DNA from: Dipteris shenzhenensis
Taxonomy: Eukaryota > Polypodiophyta > Polypodiopsida > Gleicheniales
Assembly: GCA_047967505.1 (NCBI GenBank)
Contig: CM106539.1
Direction: 5' to 3' (one strand)
Length of the DNA: 64,000 bases
Under the pieces are notes generated by a model, which did no database searches, was not told the origin of the DNA, and saw nothing but the letters and a program-made list of their open reading frames with translations. Position 1 is the first letter of the stretch. Each line of letters begins with the position of its first letter. The position numbers were made by a program, and so were the translations under genes. Of this stretch, positions 11,520 to 22,338 are shown piece by piece.

Positions 11520-14500
11520 TCATGACATTCAAAAAGAATTTGGTGCCTAACGTCATTATTATCTGGGACACATAATCTACCCTTGTAGAGCAGGTAGCCA
11601 TCCTCAATAGTATATTTTTTCCACCTGAATCCATTATCACCAACCTGTGGTATGTCGCCATTTCCATGCGACTTCTCAGTGGAAGCCTCTTGATTAGTTG
11701 AATCCCTATTTCTAATTGCTTTCCATATTTCAGAGAAGTGAGGATCAAACTCACATTTCCCTTTTAAGGACTCTAGGAAATCATCCTGAAATTGAGTAAA
11801 ACTCAATTCATTAACAATTGGCATTTGGCTAAGTGAGTTTGCTACCACATTGAACTTCCCCTTCCAATATGTCAATTGCATATCAGAGTCTTGTATTAAT
11901 TCAGCCCATCTAGATTTTCTACCTTCAAGCTCTGGTTGATTGTTGCGAATCCACTTAATGCTCTCTTGATCAAAGATGATCTTGAATTTTGGCACCATAT
12001 AAATACTGCCTCCACTTCTTTAAAGCATAAACTATAGTGTACAGTTCCTTCTCATATGCCGAGTAATTCTATTGGGCACGATCTAACTTTTTTCTTTCAA
12101 AAGAAACTGGTCGACCTTTTTGTAAAAGTACCATCCCAATCGCAAAATCATTGGCATCTGTCTCAACCACAAATGGTTCATTGGGATCCACTACCTCTAA
12201 GACAAGAGGTGCTGCTATAGCTACTTTTATTTTTTCCAAAATTCTCTTTCGAGGTTCATCCCATATGAAGGTGCTTCCCTTCCCCTTAAGCTGGTCCATC
12301 ATCAAAATAGCAATCTTAGCGTAATCTTGGATGAATCTCCTATATAATCTAGACAAACCTAAGAATATCTGTAATTCTTCTAGTTTTGTAGGATGTGGCC
12401 ATTCCAATATAGCCCTTACCTTTTCAAGGTCCATAGGAACCCCTTCTTGGAATATTATGTCCCAAGTATTTCACTTCTTTTGCAAAGAATTCACATTTGG
12501 ATTCTTTAGCAAAGAGTAAATTATCTCTAAGCAGATGCTGGAACACTTTTCGCAAATGTTCCAAATGCTATTTTATGGTTTTCCTATGTATAAGGATATA
12601 ATCTAAAAATACTACATCAAATTTTCGTAAATATGGCCTTAAGACACTATTCATAAGTGTCATGAAAGTTGTTGGAGCATTTGTTAATCCAAATGGCATT
12701 ACTTTAAATTGATAATGACCATACTTAGTACAAAATGATGTCTTAGGGACATCCTCTTCCCTAATTTGTACTTGGTGATATCTTGGCCTTAAAATAAATT
12801 TCAGTAAAATATTTTGCCACTTGCAATTGATCAAAGAGCTCATCAATGACAGGCATAGGATACTTATTTTTTATGGTGATTTTATTTAATGCTCGGTAAT
12901 CTATGCATAAAGGCATAGTACCATCCTTTTTCTTTACTAGTAAAACTGATTCAGACCAAGGTGAGCTACTTGGTTGAATTTGGCCCTTCCTAAGGTATTT
13001 AGTTAATTGTCTTTCAACCTCACATTCCTCCATTTGACTAATCCTATATGGGGGTTTAAAAACAAGGGTAGATCCAGGAATCAAATCTATTTTATGATTT
13101 AATTCTCTCTCAGGGGGTAAACCATCAGGAAAATTAGACAGAAAAACATCTTTAAATTCAAACATTAAATCATTAAAAGAAGATTTATACTTTTTAACAT
13201 TATAAAAAACAATATTACTTCTTTCTAATGTAGAAGACATAAAATCACCAATAAAAGTAAGCTCACAGAGATATACCTCACATTGATCTTGGTGTAGTAG
13301 TCGTTCCAAGTCCATTGAACAAACAAGAGGAGAGTTAGGCACATCATGTTCTCCTTGGATTTGGAAGACTCTACCCTCTTTTTCAAACATAATGGAGTTA
13401 TTAAGATAACTCCATTGTAAGCTATGCCCAAGACTATACAGCCATTCTTGACCAAGCACTACGTCTGTTCGATTGAGATGCATGATTTGGAAATTCAAGG
13501 TATCCTGATAGATTTGAATATCCACCTCTACACCATGTATCATGGTGTCCCAAACTTTTTTATCACTGCCCTTTGCCAAAGAGACCACATTTTTATTTGC
13601 ACTTGGACTCTTAGGCAATTTTAACTTCTTAACTTAATGAGTAGTTTAAGAAATTATGTGTTGCATTGTCATCGACCATCACTCTTACCCTTTGCCCCTT
13701 TATTTTTCCTTGCATCCTCATTAAGTAATGAGGACCAAAGGTGGGCTGCCACATTGCCGATGATAGACAACACATGTGGGTGCTATCCTCATGATAGACC
13801 TCTACCTTAGTGTACTTTTCAGTATCATTAAGCGACAACACCTGCACCACATGTACTTGCTTTTGTGGAGGTCTAGCTGGGTTTTTAGCTCTCGCTTCTT
13901 TATTTTTAGGGCAGTTCCAAGCAGCATGGTCTTTGCCCAAACATTTGAAGCAAAGATTTTCCTATTTGGCCCTTCCATAAGCCTCTTTCTTCAAGAGAGG
14001 ATAATTTTGTGTTTGAGGTTTCTTAGGTGGTGCTTAAGGAACCTCCTTCTTAAATTGTCCCTTACTTTTCAAATTGGGAAATTTGTTGAACTTAAGAACA
14101 AAACCTGTTTGTCCTAAAGTTCTAACTTTGGGTTTCCTCATTGTATCGTCATATATTTGGGCCGTGCGCCAACTCCCTTTGGTAAGAAAACCTATCAATA
14201 TCTTGAGTATGAGATGAATTTAATAATATGATATGAGTAGAAATTAGTCAAATTAACTTGGTTGTGTTCTACATTAAAAAATCTTCAAATATGTCTTTAC
14301 ACTTTGAAATTTGGGTAACACATGAAAAAGTTACAGGAGATTGGTTTTCATATTTTAGTGTATTTTTTGTTTTACCCCCCCTCATCCAAAAGACCCCCCC
14401 CTTGGGCTTCACATATTATGAAAAATATGTATAAATCTTAAAAACTTGCATATTTTTGAAGGTATATACCTTATATTTTATGGGAGGGGACATAAAATTC

Positions 14501-15210
14501 TCATATTTTTCCCTTGCATATTTGAATATTTAAAAGGAAATTCATGCATATTCTATATAGACCGTGTCCCCCCATACCCTAAATTTTAGACGAGGGTAAA
14601 AACATATTACATATTGAGTTGGCACCCCAAGATTTGGGCATACTTAATTGCTTCCTCAAAGGTTTTGGGAGAATTTCTTTTCACCTCAACCTGATAAGTG
14701 TCTTTGAGACCTCTCATGAAACCCCTTATCTTCTGGAATTCATCAATTCCTTTCAGCCTAAGGACTGCCTCCCTATAATTTGCTATATACTGGACTAGAA
14801 TGTTTTTACCCATAGTGCAATTGTCCCAAGCCTCCCATGCTCTTTCTAACTCATTTTTTGGTAAAAACTCTTTTAAGAAGGCTTGTTCAAACTCAGCCCA
14901 ATACCTAGGAATTCTATCATTTCTCTAAGGCTCATCCACCATATATAGGCCTTGTTTCCAAGGGAAAGACTTGCTTCCATGACTTGATTTTCGGGAGGGG
15001 TATTCTTGAGTCGATGGAAGTCTTGCCATTTTGCAAGAACATATTAATCGCATCTTTATTATGCTCCTTTTCTTCCCCTTTGAAAATTGGCAGTTTCAAG
15101 TCCTTAATAGCTTTTCCTTTTCTTGCCCTTTCCGTGCTCTCGGTAACCATTTCATCCCTTTTTGGAGTTGACATTTTCAAATGCAAGTTTTCCATATTTT
15201 TATAAAGCAA
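11520..15210 (-). pseudogene. Ty3/gypsy gag-pol, frameshifted
   Basis: Gag (15210-13960, interrupted by the insertion 14163-14631) has the retrotransposon gag core around YIANYREAVLRLKG. A zinc knuckle CFKCLGKDHAAWNC lies at about 13915-13960. The protease motif reads VDDNATHNF where DSGAT is usual (about 13640-13670). RT (about 13070-12300) shows [21 protein letters not shown] and, instead of FLDD, FLDY: the second catalytic Asp codon is TAT (complement of 12598-12600). RNase H carries VETDANDFAIG (about 12140-12170). Integrase stops after RHQILFECHE. Several frameshifts (for example near 12440) and stops make it inactive. Confidence 0.88.
14163..14631. mobile_element. 469-bp non-autonomous DNA transposon-like insertion
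   Basis: The gag frame of the Ty3 relic is interrupted precisely here, and the 8 bases ATTTGGGC flank the segment on both sides (14155-14162 and 14632-14639). Removing it restores a continuous gag reading frame. Near the ends lies the inverted pair GCCAACTC / GAGTTGGC. There is no coding content. An 8-bp target duplication is typical of hAT elements, but the ends lack a clear hAT consensus, so the superfamily is open. Confidence 0.7.
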
Positions 15211-15623
15211 AAGCTTTGTCGAGAGAAAAATATGATTGCCACGTCCCTAGAATTTGCTCTTGGATTTGTCTTTTGAATTTGAACCTACTCTCGTTGCATG
15301 CCAACAAGTTATAATTCTTCAATCCCACTCTCAAACTTCTCGACTTGGTCTTCAATCCTCGTCTTTAAATTTGGAGAGGCTAAAATGCCTTGGAGTGCCT
15401 TGGAGAGAAAGAGGAAAGCGGGGGAAATGGAAAAAGAAAACGCTTATACACTTAGAATTTTAGAGGGGTAGAAATGTATATGATGAAGTGGATTTTTTTC
15501 TAAATGTTTTAAAACCTTGGCAAAACGTGGCTGCGGCCTCCTTTGCATATTTGTGATTTTTTGCGGGTTGACGAAGGTCGTCAAATATGGTTGCACATTC
15601 AACTTCTTTGTTCTTTTACTCTT

Positions 15624-16080
15624 CATGCTCTTATCTACTCCTGGCAGCTCTGAGCCTTTCAACCTTATTTACTCAGGTATGCAGCTTCATGAAATCGGTA
15701 GTGGACTATTTGAAGATTGGTGCTTGCATGATTGGGTTTCTCTCATCTCTAATGCACATAGTGCTTGGGTTGTTATAATGGTTGCATGCAATCCAGCAGG
15801 GCCGTCCTTTGGTGTAGGTGCTAGGCCTTTTAGATGTGTGCGTCCTCATGGGAGACTTGGGGTACATGATTGTAATTGGTCCATGCATGTTGGACATTGC
15901 ATTAGAGCAACAACGGCCATGTGGTATGCCAACAAAGCAAGTGGTAGACATGCAGAGTGGTCAGGTGCACAGGTGGCAGATGAGTTAGCAAAGATGGCAT
16001 GGCATGGGGGCACATGTGCCCCACGAGGTGATGCATGGTGGATGGGCCAATGGATCGTAAAGCACGAGGTAGATGGCTAA
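15624..16080 (+). CDS. Hypothetical ORF, 151 aa from first ATG
   Basis: The frame is open from 15517 and first has an ATG at 15624. The product is rich in Trp, His and Ala (WYANKASGRHAEWSG, ADELAKMAWHGG) with no recognised domain. It partly overlaps the 5' leader of the Ty3 relic. Downstream to 16950 the sequence is mildly CpG-rich with no further long frame. It may be the LTR or leader of an unrecognised element. Confidence 0.2.
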
Positions 16081-16964
16081 CCAACTATCACAACGGCCAT
16101 GAAGACAACGGATCGCATCCAAGAGCTCCTATTGTTGGGGAACTTTAGTGCAGGACTCGAGGCAGATGCACAGAGAGTACATGGTGGGCGTAGATTGACC
16201 CAGGAGCTGACAGCATGGCAAGCGGGACGTGGTCGTGTACAATGTACATAAGGGACTGGAGCATGTTGCCCACTCACCCCTTGATGCACGACACATGGCT
16301 ACATACTAACAATCACTGTGGAAGTCCGATGGCAAGCCAAGGGAGGACGTGTGACCATGATCCAACAAGCAAAATATCGGATCAACGGCCCTTGACCATC
16401 ATCATCAATAAAGGCATGCAACACAGAGGAGAGCAGTTTAGCTAGCGAAGCTGAGTGAAACATGGAATAGAGACGTCGTGGGCTAGTTGCACTTGAGAAT
16501 AATTGAGCAAGATGAGATGCCAGGAGATAGAGAAGCACGAAACTTGTGAACAAGAAGGAACACGGGCCTGTGGGAGTGGCTGATCATGTTGGAGAGGCGA
16601 CCACATAAGAGCTGTATGTCCAGTGAGGAGACAGGGTGTGTGTGTGGAGCCAAGAGATTTTGTAACTTGTGGAAGGCTTGGATCTCACATTATTTCTAGA
16701 CTTCCTTCACTGGTGTTAATCTCTTGCTTCATCCCAAGTCTCTGTGTCGAAGGAGCGGCTGTTTGCATGGTGTATGCTTTTGAGTGATGAGCCATGGGTT
16801 TGTTGTTGTCGACTCATGGATTTGAGGCTTTGTTTGTCTACTAAGTCAAAGTGTGGTCTTTAGCGAGTCATGTGAGTGGAGAGGGAGGGCGGGGTAAATT
16901 CTGTGAGGAAAGCAGTGCCATTGTGTGGGTGATGAAGGTCTGTGTGCATTTTTCGTTGAGGATA

Positions 16965-17060
16965 GCCCAAGGGAGGTAACAGTAAAACTAGCCCATGCAC
17001 AAGCAAGACACTTAACATGCCTCGAACAACCGGTCCCATGTTTGAGTCCCATCCAAATCA
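16965..17060 (+). repeat. Possible tRNA-Lys-derived SINE head
   Basis: GCAAGACACTTAACATG followed by GGTCCCATGTTTGAGTCCCA resembles the anticodon arm and B box of tRNA-Lys, and an A-box-like TAGCCCATGCA precedes it at the right distance. Too many positions differ for a functional tRNA. Stretches recalling tRNA also occur near 17245 and 17340. The family was not verified. The rest of 17060-17756 shows no gene. Confidence 0.3.
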
Positions 17061-17756
17061 AAATCTATAGATGGAACCAAGGAATATTCCCAAAGGTCGA
17101 GGCTTGACCTAGGGTCTACTCGATGAGCCAACCTTTTGACCGGGATTTGTTTGACCCTAGCATTGTGTGGTAACATTAAAACAAACTGGTGTGCCTTCTA
17201 GGTCAATATGTACATGTAGCCCATTGCATAGATTTCCTGTGTGCATATCGGGAGGTTGCGGGCTTGATCGTCGTCAGGTGGACTATGCGCAACTGGAATT
17301 GCGATGAAATATTTAGGGGTTGATTTTGTGAGGCACCGGTGGTCGAGCGGCCAATCCTTTTACACCGCATGGAGTCTACATAACCTAAAGGCTAACTCTC
17401 GCTATTCTGAGAGGTGGAGAAGAGTAGATAAGGGTTGGTTAGTTTTTAAGGTCCCATCCTAGGTCGATGGTTGGTATTTAAAGGGAGGATCTAACGGTTG
17501 TGTTTAAACCCTTGGATCTAAGGCCCGTAGGGAGATCCCGTTGAGATTGGATGGCTGTGAGCAGGCTTTGGGACTTAGTTGTTTTCAAAGGTGAGTTTGG
17601 GAGAGTCCAAGGGACGAGACATCCCAAAGGATCAGAGCTTCAAAGAGAGGGGTGACTTCCATGATTGATCTCGTGTAGGATAACACCAAGTTTGAGCCAC
17701 TAGACTATGAGAGAAAAGGAGGAAGAAGTTATTATATATTTAAAAAAAGTGAAAAC

Positions 17757-17905
17757 TCAAGTGGGAAGGGGGGAAGGGAGGGGAGGAGAGGGGGGGGGTG
17801 TGGAGGGGGGTAGTGGGGTGGAGGAGGGGGGTGGGGGTGGGTGGAGGGTGGAGGGGGGTGAAGGGGTGGGGGAGCAGGAAAGGGGGGGTGGAGGGGGTGG
17901 ATGGT
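17757..17905 (+). repeat. G-rich low-complexity tract (G-quadruplex prone)
   Basis: About 150 bp of nearly pure purine with many runs of three to nine Gs, separated by A, T or GT. Open frames here on either strand are composition artefacts. Confidence 0.9.
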
Positions 17906-18197
17906 GAAAACTTTACGGATAGAAACCTTGACAAAAATTCAAAGGGAGGAGGAGATAATTACCTACAATGCTCTCCTAATTCTTTGTCAATGTAACAGGA
18001 TTGTTGAGGGTGAATATATGGTGGGTGGATGGCTATCATTGCAAGAAGGGCTTGAAGCAACTCGACGATGAGGATGGGAGTAGGGCGGTGGTTGATGGAG
18101 AGGGAGGAGGGTCGCTCAGAATGGGAAAGAGGATGGAGGCCATATGTGGAAGAAGAAGAATGAGAGGTGGAGTGGGTTTTTATAAGAATGGAGATGG

Positions 18198-18228
18198 GAG
18201 GGGTTTAGGGTTAGGGTTAAACCCTAGA
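18198..18228. repeat. Telo-box-like inverted motif
   Basis: GGTTTAGGGTTAGGGTT is followed at once by AAACCCTAG, that is, plant telomere-repeat units facing each other. The AAACCCTA motif is also a promoter telo-box in plants, but no gene is recognised next to it. Confidence 0.6.
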
Positions 18229-18814
18229 ACCTTCCTGTGCTCCATAACTTTTCATGGTGGCTAGCTCTGATTGCTCTTCTGTAAAAAGGAGAAACGTTCA
18301 AAATTCTAGCTCTACATATTGATGTCCATTAGATGGCTTGGTTTGTTCTTGAAGTGCCTATGTTTTAATAAACAAATAATTTCTTAAGGTAATAATCTAA
18401 GGTTGATGATTTGGGGTTGTTTTTGGCTAGAGTTGGGAATTCTTTTTTACTCTCCTAGCCCTTGAGTGATATATTTGTGATAGTTCATGGTAGTTTGTTC
18501 TTTACACCACATACTTGCATATGTCTACTTGTTACTTCAGATGCTAGTCTCCGTGACAATGGCGCCAAATGTTGGCTCTTTCCCACGACTTTTGCCAAAA
18601 GAGCAAGGTGTTCTAAGTATGGAGGGTTCCGAGGTTTTTTGTCACCTATAGATATATTGATGTCATCATTGTAGTATAAGTGTGGATGAGGACCTTGGGT
18701 CGTATTCTAGTGAGAGACGTAGGCTTAAGTATGGGAAGCAAAAGTTGCACATGCATGTGTGAAAGAAAGTTCATCAACATGGTCATGGTAATGGAAGCTT
18801 CTTCCTCCATTGGG

Positions 18815-18935
18815 GGTTGAAAGTTTTAGAAGAGGGAGGTTCAAGATTTAGAAGGGGGTCTAGGGTTCAGAAGGGGGTCCAAGATTTAGAAGGGGTTTCA
18901 AGGTTAGAAGCGATTTTAGGGTTAGAAGGAGAATC
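18815..18935 (+). repeat. Imperfect ~19-bp tandem repeats
   Basis: Five to six units of the type AGAAGGGGGTCTAGGGTTC vary at the 3' half. A purine-rich stretch (19010-19140, GGAGG/AGAGG) follows and gives pseudo-frames on the minus strand. Confidence 0.7.
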
Positions 18936-19379
18936 CAACATAGCAGAGTACATGGTGGAGAACTCATCTCCCTCATAGGTCATGGAGGTCAAGGGTTGAA
19001 GAACTAGACTAAGAGAGTAAGGGTTGAGGGGAAGCATAGGAGGGGGAGAGGAAGAAGGGAGGAGGAAAGGGAGAGGAGGAGGTGCAAGGTTAGAGGAGAG
19101 GGAGAGGAGGCAAGGTTGGAGGAGAAGGGAGTAAGAGGCAAGGTTAGGACATGCTTTTGGACATGAAGTGCAAGGGAGCATGGACACTTGGAGACAATTG
19201 CATGGAACACCAAAGTAGAACTCAACACAATGTCCCAAAGAATATGGGCTTCATTCCATTATGGGTGATTTATACAAGTTGGAGAGCTTCTCTCTTTGCA
19301 TGTAGGAATTGTAAGAATTTCTTTCTCTACATGTAGAGCTTGCATCTATGATGTACATATAGAAGTTGCATTATGCATG

Positions 19380-19617
19380 ACATTGTAGGACTTGCATGTA
19401 GGAGTTGCATATAGGAGTTGCATGTAGAACATGCATGTAGGAGTTGTTTGTAGAACATGACTTGCATGTAGGAGTTGTATGTAGAAGTTGCATGTAGGAC
19501 TTGCATGTAGAACATGCATGTAGGATTTGTATGTAGAACATGCATGTAGGACTTGCATGTAGGATTTGTATGTAGAACATGGATGTAGGAGTTGCATGTA
19601 GAACATGCATGTTGAAT
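19380..19617. repeat. 13-bp minisatellite
   Basis: About 18 units of GCATGTAGGAGTT with two main variants (GCATGTAGAACAT and GTATGTAGAACAT) stand head to tail, with one short 5-bp remnant near 19460. Because 13 is not a multiple of 3, all three minus-strand frames stay open and encode a similar C/Y/M-rich repeat. These frames are not genes. Confidence 0.95.
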
Positions 19618-19967
19618 TCTTAAGAGGGATTATTCCTAGCCTTATGCAAGTACAAGCAGAGCTTTTCAGCTACTCTACACACACATTCTGTGCTACTTAA
19701 GTCCATGTTGGCATAGAGTCAACATTAGTTCACGAAGCATGAAGATCATCCACCAATGGTGCAAGTATACATACATGAACCTATGATTACTAGGAATATC
19801 GTAGTTCACAATTATCACTAACCATATAGAACAAGGTCTTGATTGACATCCAAAGGAATTAACACCTGTCACCATCCATGGCTAATTTTTAAGGCTCATC
19901 TTATGGCCACTTGTCCTCTATGTGGCACCACATGCCTTCACATTGAGAACCTCGATGTGGCATGGTG

Positions 19968-19990
19968 CCACATTGAGATTCTCAATGTGG
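19968..19990. repeat. Short perfect hairpin
   Basis: CCACATTGAGA and its exact complement are separated by one T. Related ATGTGGCACCA / TGGTGCCACAT segments lie around it (19918-20035), suggesting a decayed inverted or tandem repeat. From here to about 22180 I see only AT-rich DNA without genes. Confidence 0.75.
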
Positions 19991-22338
19991 AACGACACCT
20001 TACCATGCCATTGGTCCTCTATGTGGCACCATGCCTTTTCATTAGAGTCAAGATGCTCAACATGCAATTTATTAAGCATTGGTCATGATCATCCCATAAG
20101 TTGGGCCAATTAAGCAAAATAAATATGTATTTTTGCCTAGGTATAATAGGCATATGTTCTTTGCTATGGTAACTCCTTATGTCTCTTGTTTGTATCATAG
20201 TGCGCTACATTTTAGACAAGCTATGGCATGGTCATGTGCATCCAAACATTTGGGTAATAATAATGGATGGAGCTATAGTTCATATCCAATTAATGCTACT
20301 ACACAAGACCTTTCTTTGACTCTTTCTAAGCCTCTCAAACCATGTTACCTTTCGGAAGAAATGTAAGAAGAAAATTATGCAAAAATAAAAATAGAAAGTT
20401 GGATTAAATATGTCTAAAAAAAGCTTTTGTTACAATACAATAATGTCTCCTATGAGAAAACACAGGTAACACTTATGTTAGAGCATTAGTAGCTTACGGA
20501 TTCAATATGAGAAGAATTATAATGAGAAAATATGTGCTAAACCCTCTATATAATATCTTATTTGCCTCATCACTAAGTTGAGTTTAGACTCATGGGCCAT
20601 GGATTTAACTACTCTCCATCTCTAGGAAGATCCTCTTCTTCATATTTATCCTTGGAGCACTATCAAATATGCATGTATCATGTAAGACAATAAATCATCT
20701 AACACATTATCACTCTTTGTACGTACATATTCACATGCTTGGTCTTCCCTCATTCTACTTCTTCTCTTTGCATGTGCTTCTTTTAGCAATTGTCAATAGT
20801 TTTCATTTAGTTATGATTCATGAGGTCAATACTGCAATGTATTATGTTGCTTTCATTTGATTCACATCAAACACCCTAAAATAGAATAACCACATATTGA
20901 AACAAGTTTTTAATCCCACATAAGATCGATGATCATTAAATTACAAGTATAAACCCTCATGCTCATATCTCCTTAGTGTGTTGCAAATGTGCATGCAATT
21001 TAAATCACCCATAGTCTCAATCCAAAATTGTCTACTTATGGCATCCTTACATCATGCATATTTTCATAATATCTTATGATATAGGCAATCAAAATAATTT
21101 ATAGGTTTCTTTGCCACATCTTAGATGCTTCATGACATATGAAAATCGTTAAATTTAATGTTATAGTATGTTAATTTTTATACATCAATATTCTTTAGTC
21201 TAGGTTCCAGATCTACATGAATCAAAGAGGGATGGCTATGCATGGAGAGCTTGCAGATGTGCGTGACATGCTAAAAAGGGTTATGGATGTGTTCGAGAGA
21301 GTTGCCAAAGTCGTCTCTTGCACTTCAATCGCTTGAAAATCATTTTGGAAATCTTTCCGACACGCTACAATGTTTGAAAAATCCTTAAATCTTGTGGTTG
21401 TCTTTAATTATGGACTCACTTATGTATTTTCATTATTATTTTTTCAACACTTTCACGGTGAGCTCTCCTCACAGTCACTCCTACATACATATACTCAACC
21501 ACTCATACATATTCATACACAGGCCACCCATTACCCATGATGTAGATAGCATGGTGTTTCCTCCAAATTGCCAATTACCCACGCATTGTAAATAGACTGC
21601 GAATAGGGCACCCTACAAAACATGTTAGTCATGTGTCAAAAAAACCTCATCTCCGTAGAGGTTTGATGTCAAAGTCAAGTGTCTGTTAGGAGCTCTGTGC
21701 CTATGGTTGAAGGCATACAGAGTTTGGAAGTCATTAGACAATTAGCGTAAGTCGAGGTGGATGAGATGAAGCCCTATCGTCTAGGCATGGAAGCCTACAA
21801 TTGCCCATACTAACTTGCAACACAAGTTAGGCTTTCATTGAGACACGAATCCACAAGTGAGGTGAGGGTTTTAGCTCCAAGCTCAAGGATGTCTCACTAA
21901 TGTATTTACCATGAGTGCCTCGTGATATATTTAAAGCTGGCTTGGAACATGAGGTTTTCCTGAATTTCCTGTAATTGTAAATAAACATTTAAAATTCTGC
22001 ATCGTTTAAATATTGAAAATGCAGGGTAGGCGCGTTCAACGCTTAAATGAAGAATTGTGTCATTTAGATAGGAGAGGGAGGGCTGGAGGTGCCTCTCGAA
22101 GGGGTATATTTTTGTAAAGCAATTGACAATCTCTTCAATACAACAAGAGAGATTCTTTGGTAAAAGAATTGACAATGCTCACAGTACAGATGATGCCGCT
22201 ATTATCGGTAGCATTTGGGTGGCACCAAAAAACTTATGTACACGCTCTGCTAGAATCCAGGTAGATTAAATTAGAGCACAATATGTTTGATGTTTTGTCA
22301 GAATCCACTAGCATTATGCTGATGTGCGAGTGCGATTG

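Larger units (their letters stand above)
11520..15520 (-). mobile_element. Truncated Ty3/gypsy retrotransposon, minus strand
   Basis: On the minus strand the order gag, zinc knuckle, protease, RT, RNase H, start of integrase is preserved, as in Ty3/gypsy. The integrase breaks off at 11520 just after the first residues of its HHCC finger. No LTR or primer-binding site was recognised, and the 5' boundary (about 15500-15700) is uncertain. A 469-bp insertion interrupts gag. Confidence 0.88.

Noticed and set aside
17331-17400. A tRNA gene
   Set aside because: GGTGGTCGAGCGGCC recalls a tRNA D-arm, but no cloverleaf or proper B box follows.
17707-17995. Gly-rich and Pro-rich ORFs on both strands
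   Set aside because: Composition artefacts of the G-rich tract.
19327-19610. Three overlapping minus-strand ORFs rich in Cys, Tyr and Met
   Set aside because: They are translations of the 13-bp minisatellite in each frame, not genes.
21240-21340. A gag-like helix (ELADVRDMLKRVMDVFERVA)
   Set aside because: Only about 30 codons, with no further gag sequence around it.
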